Shown in pieces: positions 43,417 to 51,710 of a DNA stretch of 64,000 nt. Location of the stretch: positions 124,001 through 188,000 of the forward strand of contig NZ_JANQBB010000002.1 of assembly GCF_024721975.1 (NCBI RefSeq), written 5' to 3'. The notes below the pieces were generated by a model, which made no database searches, had not been told where the DNA came from, and saw only the letters and a list, made by a program, of their open reading frames with translations. This stretch comes from Paenibacillus endoradicis (lineage in GTDB: Bacteria > Bacillota > Bacilli > Paenibacillales > Paenibacillaceae). Numbering within the stretch: the stretch's first letter is position 1; each line of letters starts with the position of its first letter. Made by a program: the position numbers and the translations under genes.

Positions 43417-45240
43417 ATGAACATGAAATTCATCTTGAAACAAGTTGCTGCTGTCAGCATTACTGCAACTTTAGCAGTATCGTTAGTATGTCCAGCAATA
43501 GCATTCGGTGCTAGTAATGTACAAGAAACCGTCTCTGCAAGAACAGAACAGCAATTATTAGAAAAGTGGCGTAAATATTTGCCTTTGGACATTGATAGTT
43601 CGAAGTTGTTCGAAGTTGCTCCAAAACTATCTGCTCCTTACAGTGCAGGTAAACTTAAAGAAAATGTATTACTTGATGGATTGAATGCAACTAATTTCGC
43701 AAGATACTTAGCTGGTCTTCCCGATGATGTAACACTCGATTATTCCATTGCTGAGCAACAACAAGCAGGTGCAATTATTAATGCCAAAAACGGAGCTTTA
43801 TCCCATTATCCGAACAAACCAAGTGATATGAGCGAATCTTTCTATGAACTTGCATCTGCTTCTACTAAATCTAGTAATCTATCGGCAGGACGAGACACAT
43901 TATATGACACTGTATTTTATGGATATATGTCTGACAATGGTAACAACAATCTACTTTCAGTAGGACATCGTCGCTGGATTATTAACCCGCAAATGAAGAA
44001 AACGATGTTTGGATTTGCAGTTGATCCCTCTTCTACTTATGGTACCTATTCATCAATGTCTGCATTTAACAAGGATCGCGATATTAATGAAGTACAGTAT
44101 GATTATATCGCGTGGCCATCTGCTGGTATTTTCCCTGCAGAAATCATTCGTCCAGCTGATCCATGGTCAGTTTCCTTGAATCCAGATGTATATGATAGGA
44201 ACAAAGTATCAGACATCAAAGTTACTTTAACTCGTGAGCGTGATCAGAAGGTTTGGAATTTTGATTCCAACGATCGTGATTACGAGGGTGATTTCTTCAC
44301 TGTTAGTTTAGGTGGTTATGGAATTAATTTCGCTATTATTTTCCGTCCAGGTAATATTGACTCCTATGAAGATGAGGATAAGTTTAATGTTAAGATTACT
44401 GGCTTGCATACTTTAGCGGGTGAATCGACTTCTCTGTCTTATTCAACTTCATTGGTTCAATTACAGTCGGAATTTGTTAACAGTGCACAGCGATTCATGC
44501 TTCCTGGACAACAAATGCAATTTCCAGTAGATCAAACACCTATCCGCTATGTATCTTCTGATCCTAGTGTTGCAAGTGTTAACGCTAACGGCGTAGTAAC
44601 TGCACATAAACGTGGCTATGTTAATATTACGGTTGATGGATATTTATACTCTACGAACGGTTCTATTCAAATCGATGTTCTTGATAAACCAGAAGCACCT
44701 ATTAGTTCTTGGGCGTTGGCCAGCGTTCTAGAAGCTAACAAATATGGATTATTTACTATTAATCCGTATTACTATGATTTAACCCAGTCGGTTACAAGAG
44801 AATCTTTTGTTTATTACGTTATTGGACTTCTTACTGCGATAGATCCAACTATTGACCTTCGCAAATACGATGATGTACCATCACCATTTACCGATGTATA
44901 TGACAGTAATTATGAGATCATCTGGGCATATAAAAATAATATTATTAATGGAACAGGCAACGGCAAGTTTTCACCACAAGAAACAATTACGAGAGAGCAA
45001 GCTGCTTCATTATTGATGAAGGTATACAATTATCTTGATGGAAACTTGAAAGGTGGTAAAGCCCCAGTCTTTAGTGATGACGCGAAAATTTCTAATTGGG
45101 CGCGTTCATCTGTCACTCAAGCTGCTGAACTATCCATTATGGGTGGCGTATCTGCTACCAAATTCGATCCACAAGGAAAATACTCTCATGAGCAAACGAT
45201 AGTAACTATGGTCCGTTTATTCAATATGTTAGGCAAATAA
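43417..45240 (+). CDS. CAP-family surface protein with Ig-like and SLH domains
   Basis: About 607 residues. Signal peptide to about residue 32, then a divergent CAP/SCP domain (NATNFARYLAGLPDDVTLDYSIAEQQQAGAIINAKNGALSHYPNKPSDM...; DTVFYGYMSDNGNNNLLSVGHRRWIINPQMKKTMFG), a bacterial Ig-like Big_2 domain (YVSSDPSVASVNANGVVTAHKRGYVNITVDG, about 385-415), and C-terminal SLH repeats (about 430-600). The CAP His/Glu pocket residues look partly kept (SHYP, HRRW). The start at 43417 was chosen because GGGGG of the longer frame is the ribosome-binding site. Confidence 0.88.
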   Translation: MNMKFILKQVAAVSITATLAVSLVCPAIAFGASNVQETVSARTEQQLLEKWRKYLPLDIDSSKLFEVAPKLSAPYSAGKLKENVLLDGLNATNFARYLAGLPDDVTLDYSIAEQQQAGAIINAKNGALSHYPNKPSDMSESFYELASASTKSSNLSAGRDTLYDTVFYGYMSDNGNNNLLSVGHRRWIINPQMKKTMFGFAVDPSSTYGTYSSMSAFNKDRDINEVQYDYIAWPSAGIFPAEIIRPADPWSVSLNPDVYDRNKVSDIKVTLTRERDQKVWNFDSNDRDYEGDFFTVSLGGYGINFAIIFRPGNIDSYEDEDKFNVKITGLHTLAGESTSLSYSTSLVQLQSEFVNSAQRFMLPGQQMQFPVDQTPIRYVSSDPSVASVNANGVVTAHKRGYVNITVDGYLYSTNGSIQIDVLDKPEAPISSWALASVLEANKYGLFTINPYYYDLTQSVTRESFVYYVIGLLTAIDPTIDLRKYDDVPSPFTDVYDSNYEIIWAYKNNIINGTGNGKFSPQETITREQAASLLMKVYNYLDGNLKGGKAPVFSDDAKISNWARSSVTQAAELSIMGGVSATKFDPQGKYSHEQTIVTMVRLFNMLGK

Positions 45241-45258
45241 TTTATCACTTCACGTCTT

Positions 45259-45290
45259 AAAAGCCATCTTCTATGAAGATGGCTTTTTTC
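45259..45290 (+). terminator. Terminator of CAP-SLH gene
   Basis: Stem AAAAGCCATCTT/GAAGATGGCTTTT with a short loop and TTTTTTC tail, 20 bp after the stop. Confidence 0.92.
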
Positions 45291-45351
45291 ATTCCGTTCA
45301 CAATTAGCAATTATAACTGAGAAATTGCTTCAGAAAATTATTACAAACAAC

Positions 45352-45402
45352 TTGAATTGAATCATTTCCTATGTTATATTGATATTGTGATAATGATTAT
45401 CA
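45352..45402 (+). promoter_or_regulatory. Orphan promoter with full Fur box
   Basis: -35 TTGAAT (45352-45357), 17-bp spacer, -10 TATATT (45375-45380), and directly downstream TGATAATGATTATCA (45388-45402), a perfect Fur-box palindrome over the expected start point. No annotated gene follows in this direction for many kilobases. Confidence 0.85.
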
Positions 45403-45770
45403 ATATCACGAAAGAGAGACTCACCTCTATCCATTCCTTTCAATATGAATACGATACTATTTATTTTCTAGTAGTCTATTCTCTTCACTATGTGACGATG
45501 AGATGGCACGCTAGCTTTTCTCCATTCTCTATAGTGAATGAATGATATTCTTATTTTTGAAATGTATGCGTTAGTGCTCTCTAGTGCAACGACTGTACTA
45601 GCCACATAGTAAAAGAATGTCCCTCTATTCAATAGGTAAGCCATGCCTGTTGTATATGTTCATCTGGTTGCCACTACAAATGTTGTTTCAGCTCAAATCT
45701 AACCCCATAGCTTGAGCCTCAATACACCTCCAATTAGCATCTATTCAGAGCTAATCGGAGGTGTTTTTGT
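45387..45770 (+). ncRNA. Candidate Fur-regulated small RNA
   Basis: From the orphan Fur-controlled promoter to a strong terminator (45724-45770) there is no frame longer than about 20 codons with a convincing ribosome-binding site. Just before the terminator is a stem GCTCAA (45691-45696) / TTGAGC (45712-45717) whose loop contains AACCCCAT. C-rich loops are the mRNA-pairing part of the Fur-controlled FsrA RNA of Bacillus. Transcript size would be about 385 nt or shorter after processing. Function and even transcription are inference. Confidence 0.5.
45724..45770 (+). terminator. Terminator of the orphan Fur-controlled transcript
   Basis: Arms ACACCTCCAATTAGC (45724-45738) and GCTAATCGGAGGTGT (45750-45764), one mismatch, then TTTTTG. 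This faces the plus strand and has no gene ahead of it since the terminator at 45259. Confidence 0.9.
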
Positions 45771-45824
45771 TAACATACTTTATAAAATGAGAGTTCAGCT
45801 GACGCTTATTGAACTTCTTATATA

Positions 45825-45861
45825 AAGAGGAGATGTATCCGCTACGGACACATCTCCTCTT
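45825..45861 (-). terminator. Terminator of TcaA-like pair
   Basis: Stem AAGAGGAGATGT/ACATCTCCTCTT followed by TATATAAG on the minus strand, 20 bp past the stop. Confidence 0.82.
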
Positions 45862-45878
45862 CCATTACCATTAAAATA

Positions 45879-47978
45879 TTAATATAAATTTTGTCCGATC
45901 CCTACAGAATTACTTTGAAGCCCCTTAAGTATTTCTTGAAGCAGATAGTAAGATTCATCGCTATCCAAATCATTAAGATTTACTGCATCTTTATCAATCA
46001 CTGGTTTGGCAATCTTATCATCAAATGATGTTTTGGAATCAAAGTTAAAGCCAATCTTCATTGTTTCTCTCTCGCCAAACACATTCGCCATAATCTCTAC
46101 ATTACCTTTTATCGTTTGATTAGAATAGTTATCTTTCAACTTCTGATCAACTTTACGAGTAAAATCACCACTTATAGTCGGTGCATCTGCAATCGAAGTC
46201 AAATCAATTTCAAACGTGTAGCGATCTTCGCCGCCTTGCGTAGTCGCTTCACGTGCTCTCCAATTAATATTTGCAGTAAAGTCAGTTGATCCAGAGGTGT
46301 ATGCAGATAAAGTGATTTTACTCTTAGCATCTCTAACTTTGTCTATAACTTCAGTCGTGGTCTCTGATTCTATTAGTAAACTAGAAATATCACCATAATC
46401 GTAAACTTCTAACTCAATATCAAATGTAGATTGGTCCACGCTTTTCTTTAAATCCCATTTTGTCTGATGCACATTTACTTTAAGCCCGCTAGAATCAAAC
46501 TCATCCATAAATGTTAATGTTACTTTACGATCAATAATTTCATTCTTTTTGTTAAGATATAATACCATTTCAAAACTTCCGACGGTTTCTGTATCGATTA
46601 AAGCAGTTTTCATCTCATATAAACCATCTTCGATTTGTTCTTTCAAATAAGTTAGTTCTTCAGCAGATGTAAGCGTACTAGAACTGTCACTATAATACTG
46701 GAAGATATAGTTGGCTATCAACTCTTGTGCTTCCTTATCACCACGAAGCTTGTCTACCAATGAAATTAGCATTGTTCTAACTTCTTCTTCACTAATACTA
46801 ATTGTTAGCTTTTTAGCTTTTAAATCACCTTCAGAAGTAGCATATGAGCTATCTTTCTCAACCGTGAAATATTCGTCCTTCAATTGAGATATGATGAAGC
46901 TCGTATATTGCTTATTCAGTTGTTCTAACTGCTTTTCTGTAACTTTTGGCACTTTAACTTTGTCAGCTTCATCTTCCTTGGACTCCGTGCCACTATAAAT
47001 ATTTTGTAGTTCTTCGAATGATGAATAGTGCATTTTATCAAGATCGCCAATACCTTTAAAAGCAAAAATATCGTCATAAAACATAAACAGAGCATCAACC
47101 ACAGACTTTCCATCATCCTTCACGTTCAAAGAATACTGCCCCCATAGATCATTAGGGTTCTGTTTCAGATTAAGTTCAATTGCCCCGCTGTTTATTGCAT
47201 CGGCAAATTCATCAAAACCTTCTGTATCATTAGCATCTAGTGAAATGTCTCCTGTTAATGTGATGGTAGTATCAGAGGTCATCTCTTTAATCTTATCGAA
47301 AAATGCCATATCCGCTTTACCAAATAACGATGAATTGCTTTGCTGATTTTGATAGGTTTGAAGCTCAGCGTATAAATATAACTCCTTACCATTTTTATTA
47401 AGAAATACATTAAATAATGTAATGGCTACGACTATTAATATAATTGCGCCTACCCCGAGCGAAGCAAATATTTTGATCTTTTTGCTTTTCAGCCAAGCTG
47501 GAGCTTTTGCACTCTGTTGCACGCTAGGTTGTGGAGCATATCCTTGTGGACCATTGCTTTGCTGCGGCATCCCTCCTTGTGTGGCATAACCTTGTGGTGG
47601 TATATTTCCTTGTGGTCCGTATCCTTGTGGTGGCATGCCTCCTTGTGGACCATTGCCTTGCGGCGGAAAATTCCCCTGTGGGCCGTATCCTTGTGGTGGC
47701 ATACCTTCTTGTGGACCATTGCCTTGCGGCTGTAAATTCCCCTGGGGGCCATATCCTTGTGGTGGCATACCTTCTTGTGGACCATTGCCTTGCGGCTGCA
47801 AATTTCCCTGTTGCCCGTATCCTTGTGGGCCATTGCCTTGTATTTGTGTAGTTCCGACTGATGATCCCGTTGTGTTTTCATTCGAATTTTCTACAAGAAC
47901 AAGTGTTGCTTGTCCACATTGTGGACAAAATTTATATAATTGCTCAGTCTTCGACTGACAACTTTGACAGATATACAT
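45879..47978 (-). CDS. Zinc-ribbon membrane protein with PQG-repeat linker
   Basis: 699 residues. An N-terminal zinc ribbon (CQSCQSKTEQLYKFCPQCG, about 4-22), a Gly/Pro/Gln tandem repeat (NGPQEGMPPQGYGPQGNLQP units, about 45-155), one membrane helix (IFASLGVGAIILIVVAITLFNVFL, about 172-195) and a large extracytoplasmic region of lipoprotein-like beta domains. This domain order is that of zinc-ribbon plus TM proteins related to TcaA/YvbJ, linked to wall stress. The exported part contains no motif I can name. It follows a TcaA-like gene by 14 bp. Confidence 0.75.
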   Translation of the reverse strand: MYICQSCQSKTEQLYKFCPQCGQATLVLVENSNENTTGSSVGTTQIQGNGPQGYGQQGNLQPQGNGPQEGMPPQGYGPQGNLQPQGNGPQEGMPPQGYGPQGNFPPQGNGPQGGMPPQGYGPQGNIPPQGYATQGGMPQQSNGPQGYAPQPSVQQSAKAPAWLKSKKIKIFASLGVGAIILIVVAITLFNVFLNKNGKELYLYAELQTYQNQQSNSSLFGKADMAFFDKIKEMTSDTTITLTGDISLDANDTEGFDEFADAINSGAIELNLKQNPNDLWGQYSLNVKDDGKSVVDALFMFYDDIFAFKGIGDLDKMHYSSFEELQNIYSGTESKEDEADKVKVPKVTEKQLEQLNKQYTSFIISQLKDEYFTVEKDSSYATSEGDLKAKKLTISISEEEVRTMLISLVDKLRGDKEAQELIANYIFQYYSDSSSTLTSAEELTYLKEQIEDGLYEMKTALIDTETVGSFEMVLYLNKKNEIIDRKVTLTFMDEFDSSGLKVNVHQTKWDLKKSVDQSTFDIELEVYDYGDISSLLIESETTTEVIDKVRDAKSKITLSAYTSGSTDFTANINWRAREATTQGGEDRYTFEIDLTSIADAPTISGDFTRKVDQKLKDNYSNQTIKGNVEIMANVFGERETMKIGFNFDSKTSFDDKIAKPVIDKDAVNLNDLDSDESYYLLQEILKGLQSNSVGIGQNLY
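47566..47845. repeat. In-frame tandem repeats coding the PQG linker
   Basis: Imperfect units of 54 bp (18 codons), with smaller 27-bp half units, run through this part of the zinc-ribbon gene. Each half encodes (N/Y)GPQG followed by NxPPQ or GMPPQ. Base identity between neighbours is high, so copy number may change by slippage without breaking the frame. Confidence 0.8.
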
Positions 47979-47992
47979 AATTAATCTCCCTT

Positions 47993-49591
47993 CTATTGAG
48001 CGAATTGTTTAAATTCAACATCATTATATGTGTAATCATCTTCATAGTAGTCGTAGTAAGCTACATAAGGCTGGAAAGATTCGACTACCAAACTACCATC
48101 GGCTGCATCATATAGTAAGATAATATCTGCTATCAGTTGTTCTGCTGTGTCAGAATAACTATCTATCAAGTAGTCATAAGTTGAGTATTTAAAATTAACT
48201 AATGCAGATAATGTGATATAGTATTTATCCTTCTCCGATGAAGTTACCCATAGCGTATCGAAGGTGTACGTAGCATCTGTAGGATAGAAACCATCATAAG
48301 CATAATCATATAACTCATAATAAAGGGAATCTAATATAACAGAACGGTTAGCTTCGCTAACATTTTCTAGTAAAGCTGCATCATAATCCGTTACACTATC
48401 AAATGCTGAAGGTATAAATCCATCTAATTGTTTAACGATGTTTGAACGTATATCCTCTGATATTTCTGTGAAGAACGCATATGATGAATAATCATAATCA
48501 CTATCATAGAATAAGCTATCTTTATCAAATACAATTTCATTAGTTTTGTATTTTCCCCAAGGGAATTCATATTGTCCAGTTACGGTAACTTCCTTATCAT
48601 AAGGAATTGGACCAATTCCATCCGTCATTGCTTGTTCAAATTTTATTCCTGTACTTTGTCCGTCAATTAATACTTCTGCACCTAGAACTGAAGCAGTCGG
48701 ATAGATCGTATAACCCAATATTTCCAGATTAATGTAGGATGAGCTACCGTCAATGATCACAGACTCACTTGTTAATGATCCCCATTTATTATCGAGATTT
48801 GCTTGAACGGTCATCGTGCCATTTGAGGCAATTGGACCAAATCGATATGCATCCCCAACGGTGAGTTTAGTATCTTTACCATTCAAATATAATTTTGCTT
48901 CGGAATGGTTAGATTCTAGATACACATACTGTGCATCGATAGATAGATCAATATCATGATTATGATCTTCTGGAAGCATAACTTGCTTCTCTGTATTAAG
49001 CGAAACATATTCGCTATCAAATTGAGCATCTACTTTATAGGATCCTGGCATTAATGGGCCTATCACTTTTGTATAATCATCTGATTTAGAAGTCAGTATG
49101 TCTTTTCCATCTAATTTAATTACTACACCTTTTTGATTCGTATACAACGTAAAGTAGTATGGTTGTACAGCAATTTTATACGTGTCAAATAACCCTAGTA
49201 GTCCTTCTTCCTTAACTAGAGTTAGCATAGAATAATAATCATATTTTAGTTGTTGTTCTTCCTCATTATTAATTTGATTTTTTAAACCTTCAATTTCATC
49301 ATCTAATACTGAAGTTTTCTTATCTAAATATGTAAGTAGTTTTGTTACATCACCCTCGGTTAATTCTAAAACAGGGTCATTTGAAACAAGAATTTTGTGG
49401 GCAGCTGCAGCGTTACCTGATTTAACTGCTGCTTGGAACTTAGAAAGCACAGATTCCGGTTTAGAATTTGCTGACAGAATACTGTAAGCAACAATACTAG
49501 CAATAATGAGTAGACCGACAATACTTACAATAATAATCAGTACTATCTTACTATTTTTTTTCGTTTCCACTTCTTGTACAAGATTATCCAA
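47993..49591 (-). CDS. TcaA-like membrane-anchored protein (no zinc ribbon)
   Basis: 532 residues from a TTG start (AGGGGTG 7 bases upstream). Cytoplasmic tail of about 15 residues, one helix (IVLIIIVSIVGLLIIASIVAYSIL), then TcaA-type domains: KPESVLSKFQAAVKSGNAAAAHKILVSND, followed by three repeated beta domains with LxLDGKDxxxxxxDYTKVIGPLMPGSYKV and YLNGKDTKLTVGDAYRFGPIASNGTMTV. TcaA proteins are involved in glycopeptide or wall stress in staphylococci. Here the zinc ribbon usual for the family is on the neighbouring protein instead. Confidence 0.78.
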   Translation of the reverse strand: MDNLVQEVETKKNSKIVLIIIVSIVGLLIIASIVAYSILSANSKPESVLSKFQAAVKSGNAAAAHKILVSNDPVLELTEGDVTKLLTYLDKKTSVLDDEIEGLKNQINNEEEQQLKYDYYSMLTLVKEEGLLGLFDTYKIAVQPYYFTLYTNQKGVVIKLDGKDILTSKSDDYTKVIGPLMPGSYKVDAQFDSEYVSLNTEKQVMLPEDHNHDIDLSIDAQYVYLESNHSEAKLYLNGKDTKLTVGDAYRFGPIASNGTMTVQANLDNKWGSLTSESVIIDGSSSYINLEILGYTIYPTASVLGAEVLIDGQSTGIKFEQAMTDGIGPIPYDKEVTVTGQYEFPWGKYKTNEIVFDKDSLFYDSDYDYSSYAFFTEISEDIRSNIVKQLDGFIPSAFDSVTDYDAALLENVSEANRSVILDSLYYELYDYAYDGFYPTDATYTFDTLWVTSSEKDKYYITLSALVNFKYSTYDYLIDSYSDTAEQLIADIILLYDAADGSLVVESFQPYVAYYDYYEDDYTYNDVEFKQFAQ

Positions 49592-49719
49592 CCTGATACA
49601 CCCCTATCTAAATAATAGGACAATTATAGCATATGAAAGGAAAAATTCGTCAAAATCAGTAAAAAAATTGTATAATATTTGTAAAATGTATCACTTTTAT
49701 TACATATAACTACAAAAAA

Positions 49720-49738
49720 AGGACGCCATCGGCATCCT
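49720..49738 (-). terminator. Unassigned leftward terminator
   Basis: Stem AGGATGCC/GGCGTCCT with a 3-base loop and TTTTTTTG on the minus strand. The next gene on that side already has its own terminator at 49984-50028, so this one ends either read-through or an unannotated transcript. Confidence 0.7.
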
Positions 49739-49983
49739 CCTTTATCTGCTACTATTGTTCTATTATACTAATAATTCTACTATGTTATTGTTAATCTACA
49801 TTTTACTAGTCCTACTTGTTATTACTTTAGAACTATTAACTTCATTATAATTTGATCTTACTCCAAATTCAACCATTTTTTTCAATTCCGACAAAATCAT
49901 CGTTTTTTATGGAGTTTATTGTCACAATCTTTCAGATCGCTACGATACATTGCTCATATAACAATATACTTAACTAACACAAA

Positions 49984-50028
49984 AATAACCTTCATCTAAT
50001 AGTTTCAACTATCAGAATAAAGGTTATT
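49984..50028 (-). terminator. Terminator of second SleB-like gene
   Basis: Stem AATAACCTT/AAGGTTATT with inner TGATAGTT-AACTATTA pairing and TTTTTG on the minus strand. Confidence 0.78.
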
Positions 50029-50040
50029 AATTATTATACG

Positions 50041-51036
50041 CTATTTAGCAAAGCGATGATTTCCGATGGTAGCTACAACCGTTAGACTAGACCAGTAAGA
50101 GTCATTTGAATATTTAGGGTTAAAGAAATATACTGCCCCTTCAACATTGTTTTTACCATTCAAAGCATCCTTAGTCGCTTGTAATACACTAGCGTTAGGA
50201 TCTGCTTTAGCAAGTAAGCCATTATGCGCTGGTGGGAATTGACTTCCCGAGTAGATAACTTCTTTAATTGAATCAGGAAACTTAGAATTTGCCACACGAT
50301 TCAATATCACATTCGCTACTGCTAATTGACCTTCATAAGACTCGTATCCAGACTCTACCTGAACGATCTTAGCAAGCAATTGATATTCTTCATTTGTAAA
50401 TGGTTTAGCTTTTTTATCAAGAATAGAAGGTAAAATAACTGCTAGTTTCATACCATTCTTAACTTGATCTTTCGATGAGAATTTATTTCTTTTTACCACT
50501 TCTGCTTGAGTCAAGTTATGATCCGCACTAATCTTTGCTAATGAATTTTCATCACTCACGACTTCAAGTGGTACACTTGTTAACGTCAGTGTCTTCTTAT
50601 CAATATCCCAAGCCGCTGTAGCATGAGTAACTTCGGCTACATAACGAACTGGAACATATAATCTACTATCATATAGGTAAGGTACTGCTTCAAGCGTATA
50701 ACGTTGATCATTAAAATACACTGTAGGAACATCATTACCGAAAACTACCTCGTCGTTGCTTTTCGTAATGATCGTTGCTTCTTGTGTCTTAGAATCCCAA
50801 CTAACTGACGCACTTAATGATTTTGCTACTAATCCTACGGGCAAGTACATTCTACCATTTACCATATGTAGTGGAGATTCAAGTTTAAGTGAACTACCAT
50901 TCAAAATTACTTTCGCATCTTCAACCTCTCGTTGATCTGTAGCTGCGGATACTGAGAATGGAACTACAGTAAGTAGTGCGATGGCTACAATTGCTAGCAC
51001 GCTCAATCTGCTTACTTTCATTATAAGTTTTAACAT
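50041..51036 (-). CDS. Cell-wall hydrolase (SleB-like, Hydrolase_2) with stalk domain
   Basis: 331 residues. Signal peptide to about 32, stalk-type domain (AKVILNGSSLKLESPLHMVNGRMYLPVGLVAKSLSASVSWDSKTQEATIITKS; RYTLEAVPYLYDSRLYVPVRYVAEVTHATAAWDIDKKTLTLTS), a short LysM-like stretch (LAKISADHNLTQAEVVKRNKFSSKDQVKNGMKLAV), then Hydrolase_2 (IVQVESGYESYEGQLAVANVILNRVANSKFP..., likely catalytic Glu in VESG). Paralogue of the 36493-37359 gene with the same ending (TIGNHRFAK versus HIGNHVFAK). Confidence 0.9.
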   Translation of the reverse strand: MLKLIMKVSRLSVLAIVAIALLTVVPFSVSAATDQREVEDAKVILNGSSLKLESPLHMVNGRMYLPVGLVAKSLSASVSWDSKTQEATIITKSNDEVVFGNDVPTVYFNDQRYTLEAVPYLYDSRLYVPVRYVAEVTHATAAWDIDKKTLTLTSVPLEVVSDENSLAKISADHNLTQAEVVKRNKFSSKDQVKNGMKLAVILPSILDKKAKPFTNEEYQLLAKIVQVESGYESYEGQLAVANVILNRVANSKFPDSIKEVIYSGSQFPPAHNGLLAKADPNASVLQATKDALNGKNNVEGAVYFFNPKYSNDSYWSSLTVVATIGNHRFAK

Positions 51037-51635
51037 AAGTCCTCCCGACTAATCTTTTTATTGCATGAGGTAATGTATGTTTAGCATTATAGCACAGCAT
51101 TGGAGCGCATTTTCATTAGGATTTTTACATAGATGAAGATTAGATGAAGAATGTAGTAGCGTTTTCAATATTTTATTTTACTCTTAATTACTCAGCTAAT
51201 CAGCCAAATCCCTTGTCACGCCTACAGTTGTCAAGCAGAGTTTTCATATCTTTCACCTTAATTCTTCACCCCTATTATTATCTTAATTTTTTCTGAAAAA
51301 GATGAGAAAATGATGCTTTAGAGATAAATCCACTCTAATTCACCCCAATAATAATGTAATTATGAGAAGTGTTTCAACTTCTTAGTGTGCAACTTGTAGC
51401 TTATTATTTCTTCACATTAATTAACTGCGATATCCAAATCTGTTACATAAATAACAATTATCTTATAGACTTATTTTGTTAATTTGATACTATTAAAGGA
51501 GACCCCGTTCACACTCGATTGAGGGTCTTTTTATACTACGATCTAATCTTCTGATGGACTTTAGTCATACGAAGCTAGAATCGAAATCTGCTAGGCTTGA
51601 GTTATATTTGAAAAACGGTTAAGGAGGAATTTACG
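51037..51635. other. Gene-free region with an isolated terminator
   Basis: 600 bp. No frame with a ribosome-binding site until 51636. It contains a terminator facing the plus strand (51500-51533) with no gene ahead of it, so an untranslated transcript or leader may start within 51200-51480. Confidence 0.5.
51500..51533 (+). terminator. Isolated rightward terminator (possible leader attenuator)
   Basis: AGACCCC (51500-51506) pairs with GGGTCT across a 17-base loop and is followed by TTTTTAT. It is 100 bp ahead of the 24-codon leader frame. Confidence 0.65.
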
Positions 51636-51710
51636 ATGTCACATGTGAGTAACGTCAAGTTATTGACGTATGTGGTAAGTATAGGGGAGGAAATCTACTA
51701 TGAACCATAG
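51636..51710 (+). CDS. 24-residue leader peptide overlapping the next gene
   Basis: MSHVSNVKLLTYVVSIGEEI plus YYEP, from an ATG that has a perfect AAGGAGG site 8 bases upstream. It covers the ribosome-binding site (GGGGAGG) of the following gene and ends 10 bases inside it. That layout points to translational coupling or a regulatory leader. I do not recognise the peptide. Confidence 0.5.
   Translation: MSHVSNVKLLTYVVSIGEEIYYEP

Larger units (their letters stand above)
49592..50040. other. Gap with two leftward terminators
   Basis: 450 bp with no supportable gene. Two hairpins face the minus strand: 49720-49738 and 49984-50028. The stretch between them (about 49740-49980) is AT-rich, with no ribosome-binding site. 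Confidence 0.5.

Noticed and set aside
45357..45545. 62-codon frame over the orphan Fur promoter
   Set aside because: Its start lies within the -35/-10 region and the Fur box is inside the frame, so it cannot be translated from this promoter. No ribosome-binding site and no protein-like pattern.
47566..47845. Tandem repeats considered as a CRISPR array
   Set aside because: The units are contiguous, encode an in-frame protein linker and have no unique spacers. No cas genes in the window.
47489..47958. Several Cys/His-rich or Leu-rich frames antisense or shifted to the PQG repeats
   Set aside because: All are shadows of the in-frame Gly/Pro/Gln codons; no starts with ribosome-binding sites.
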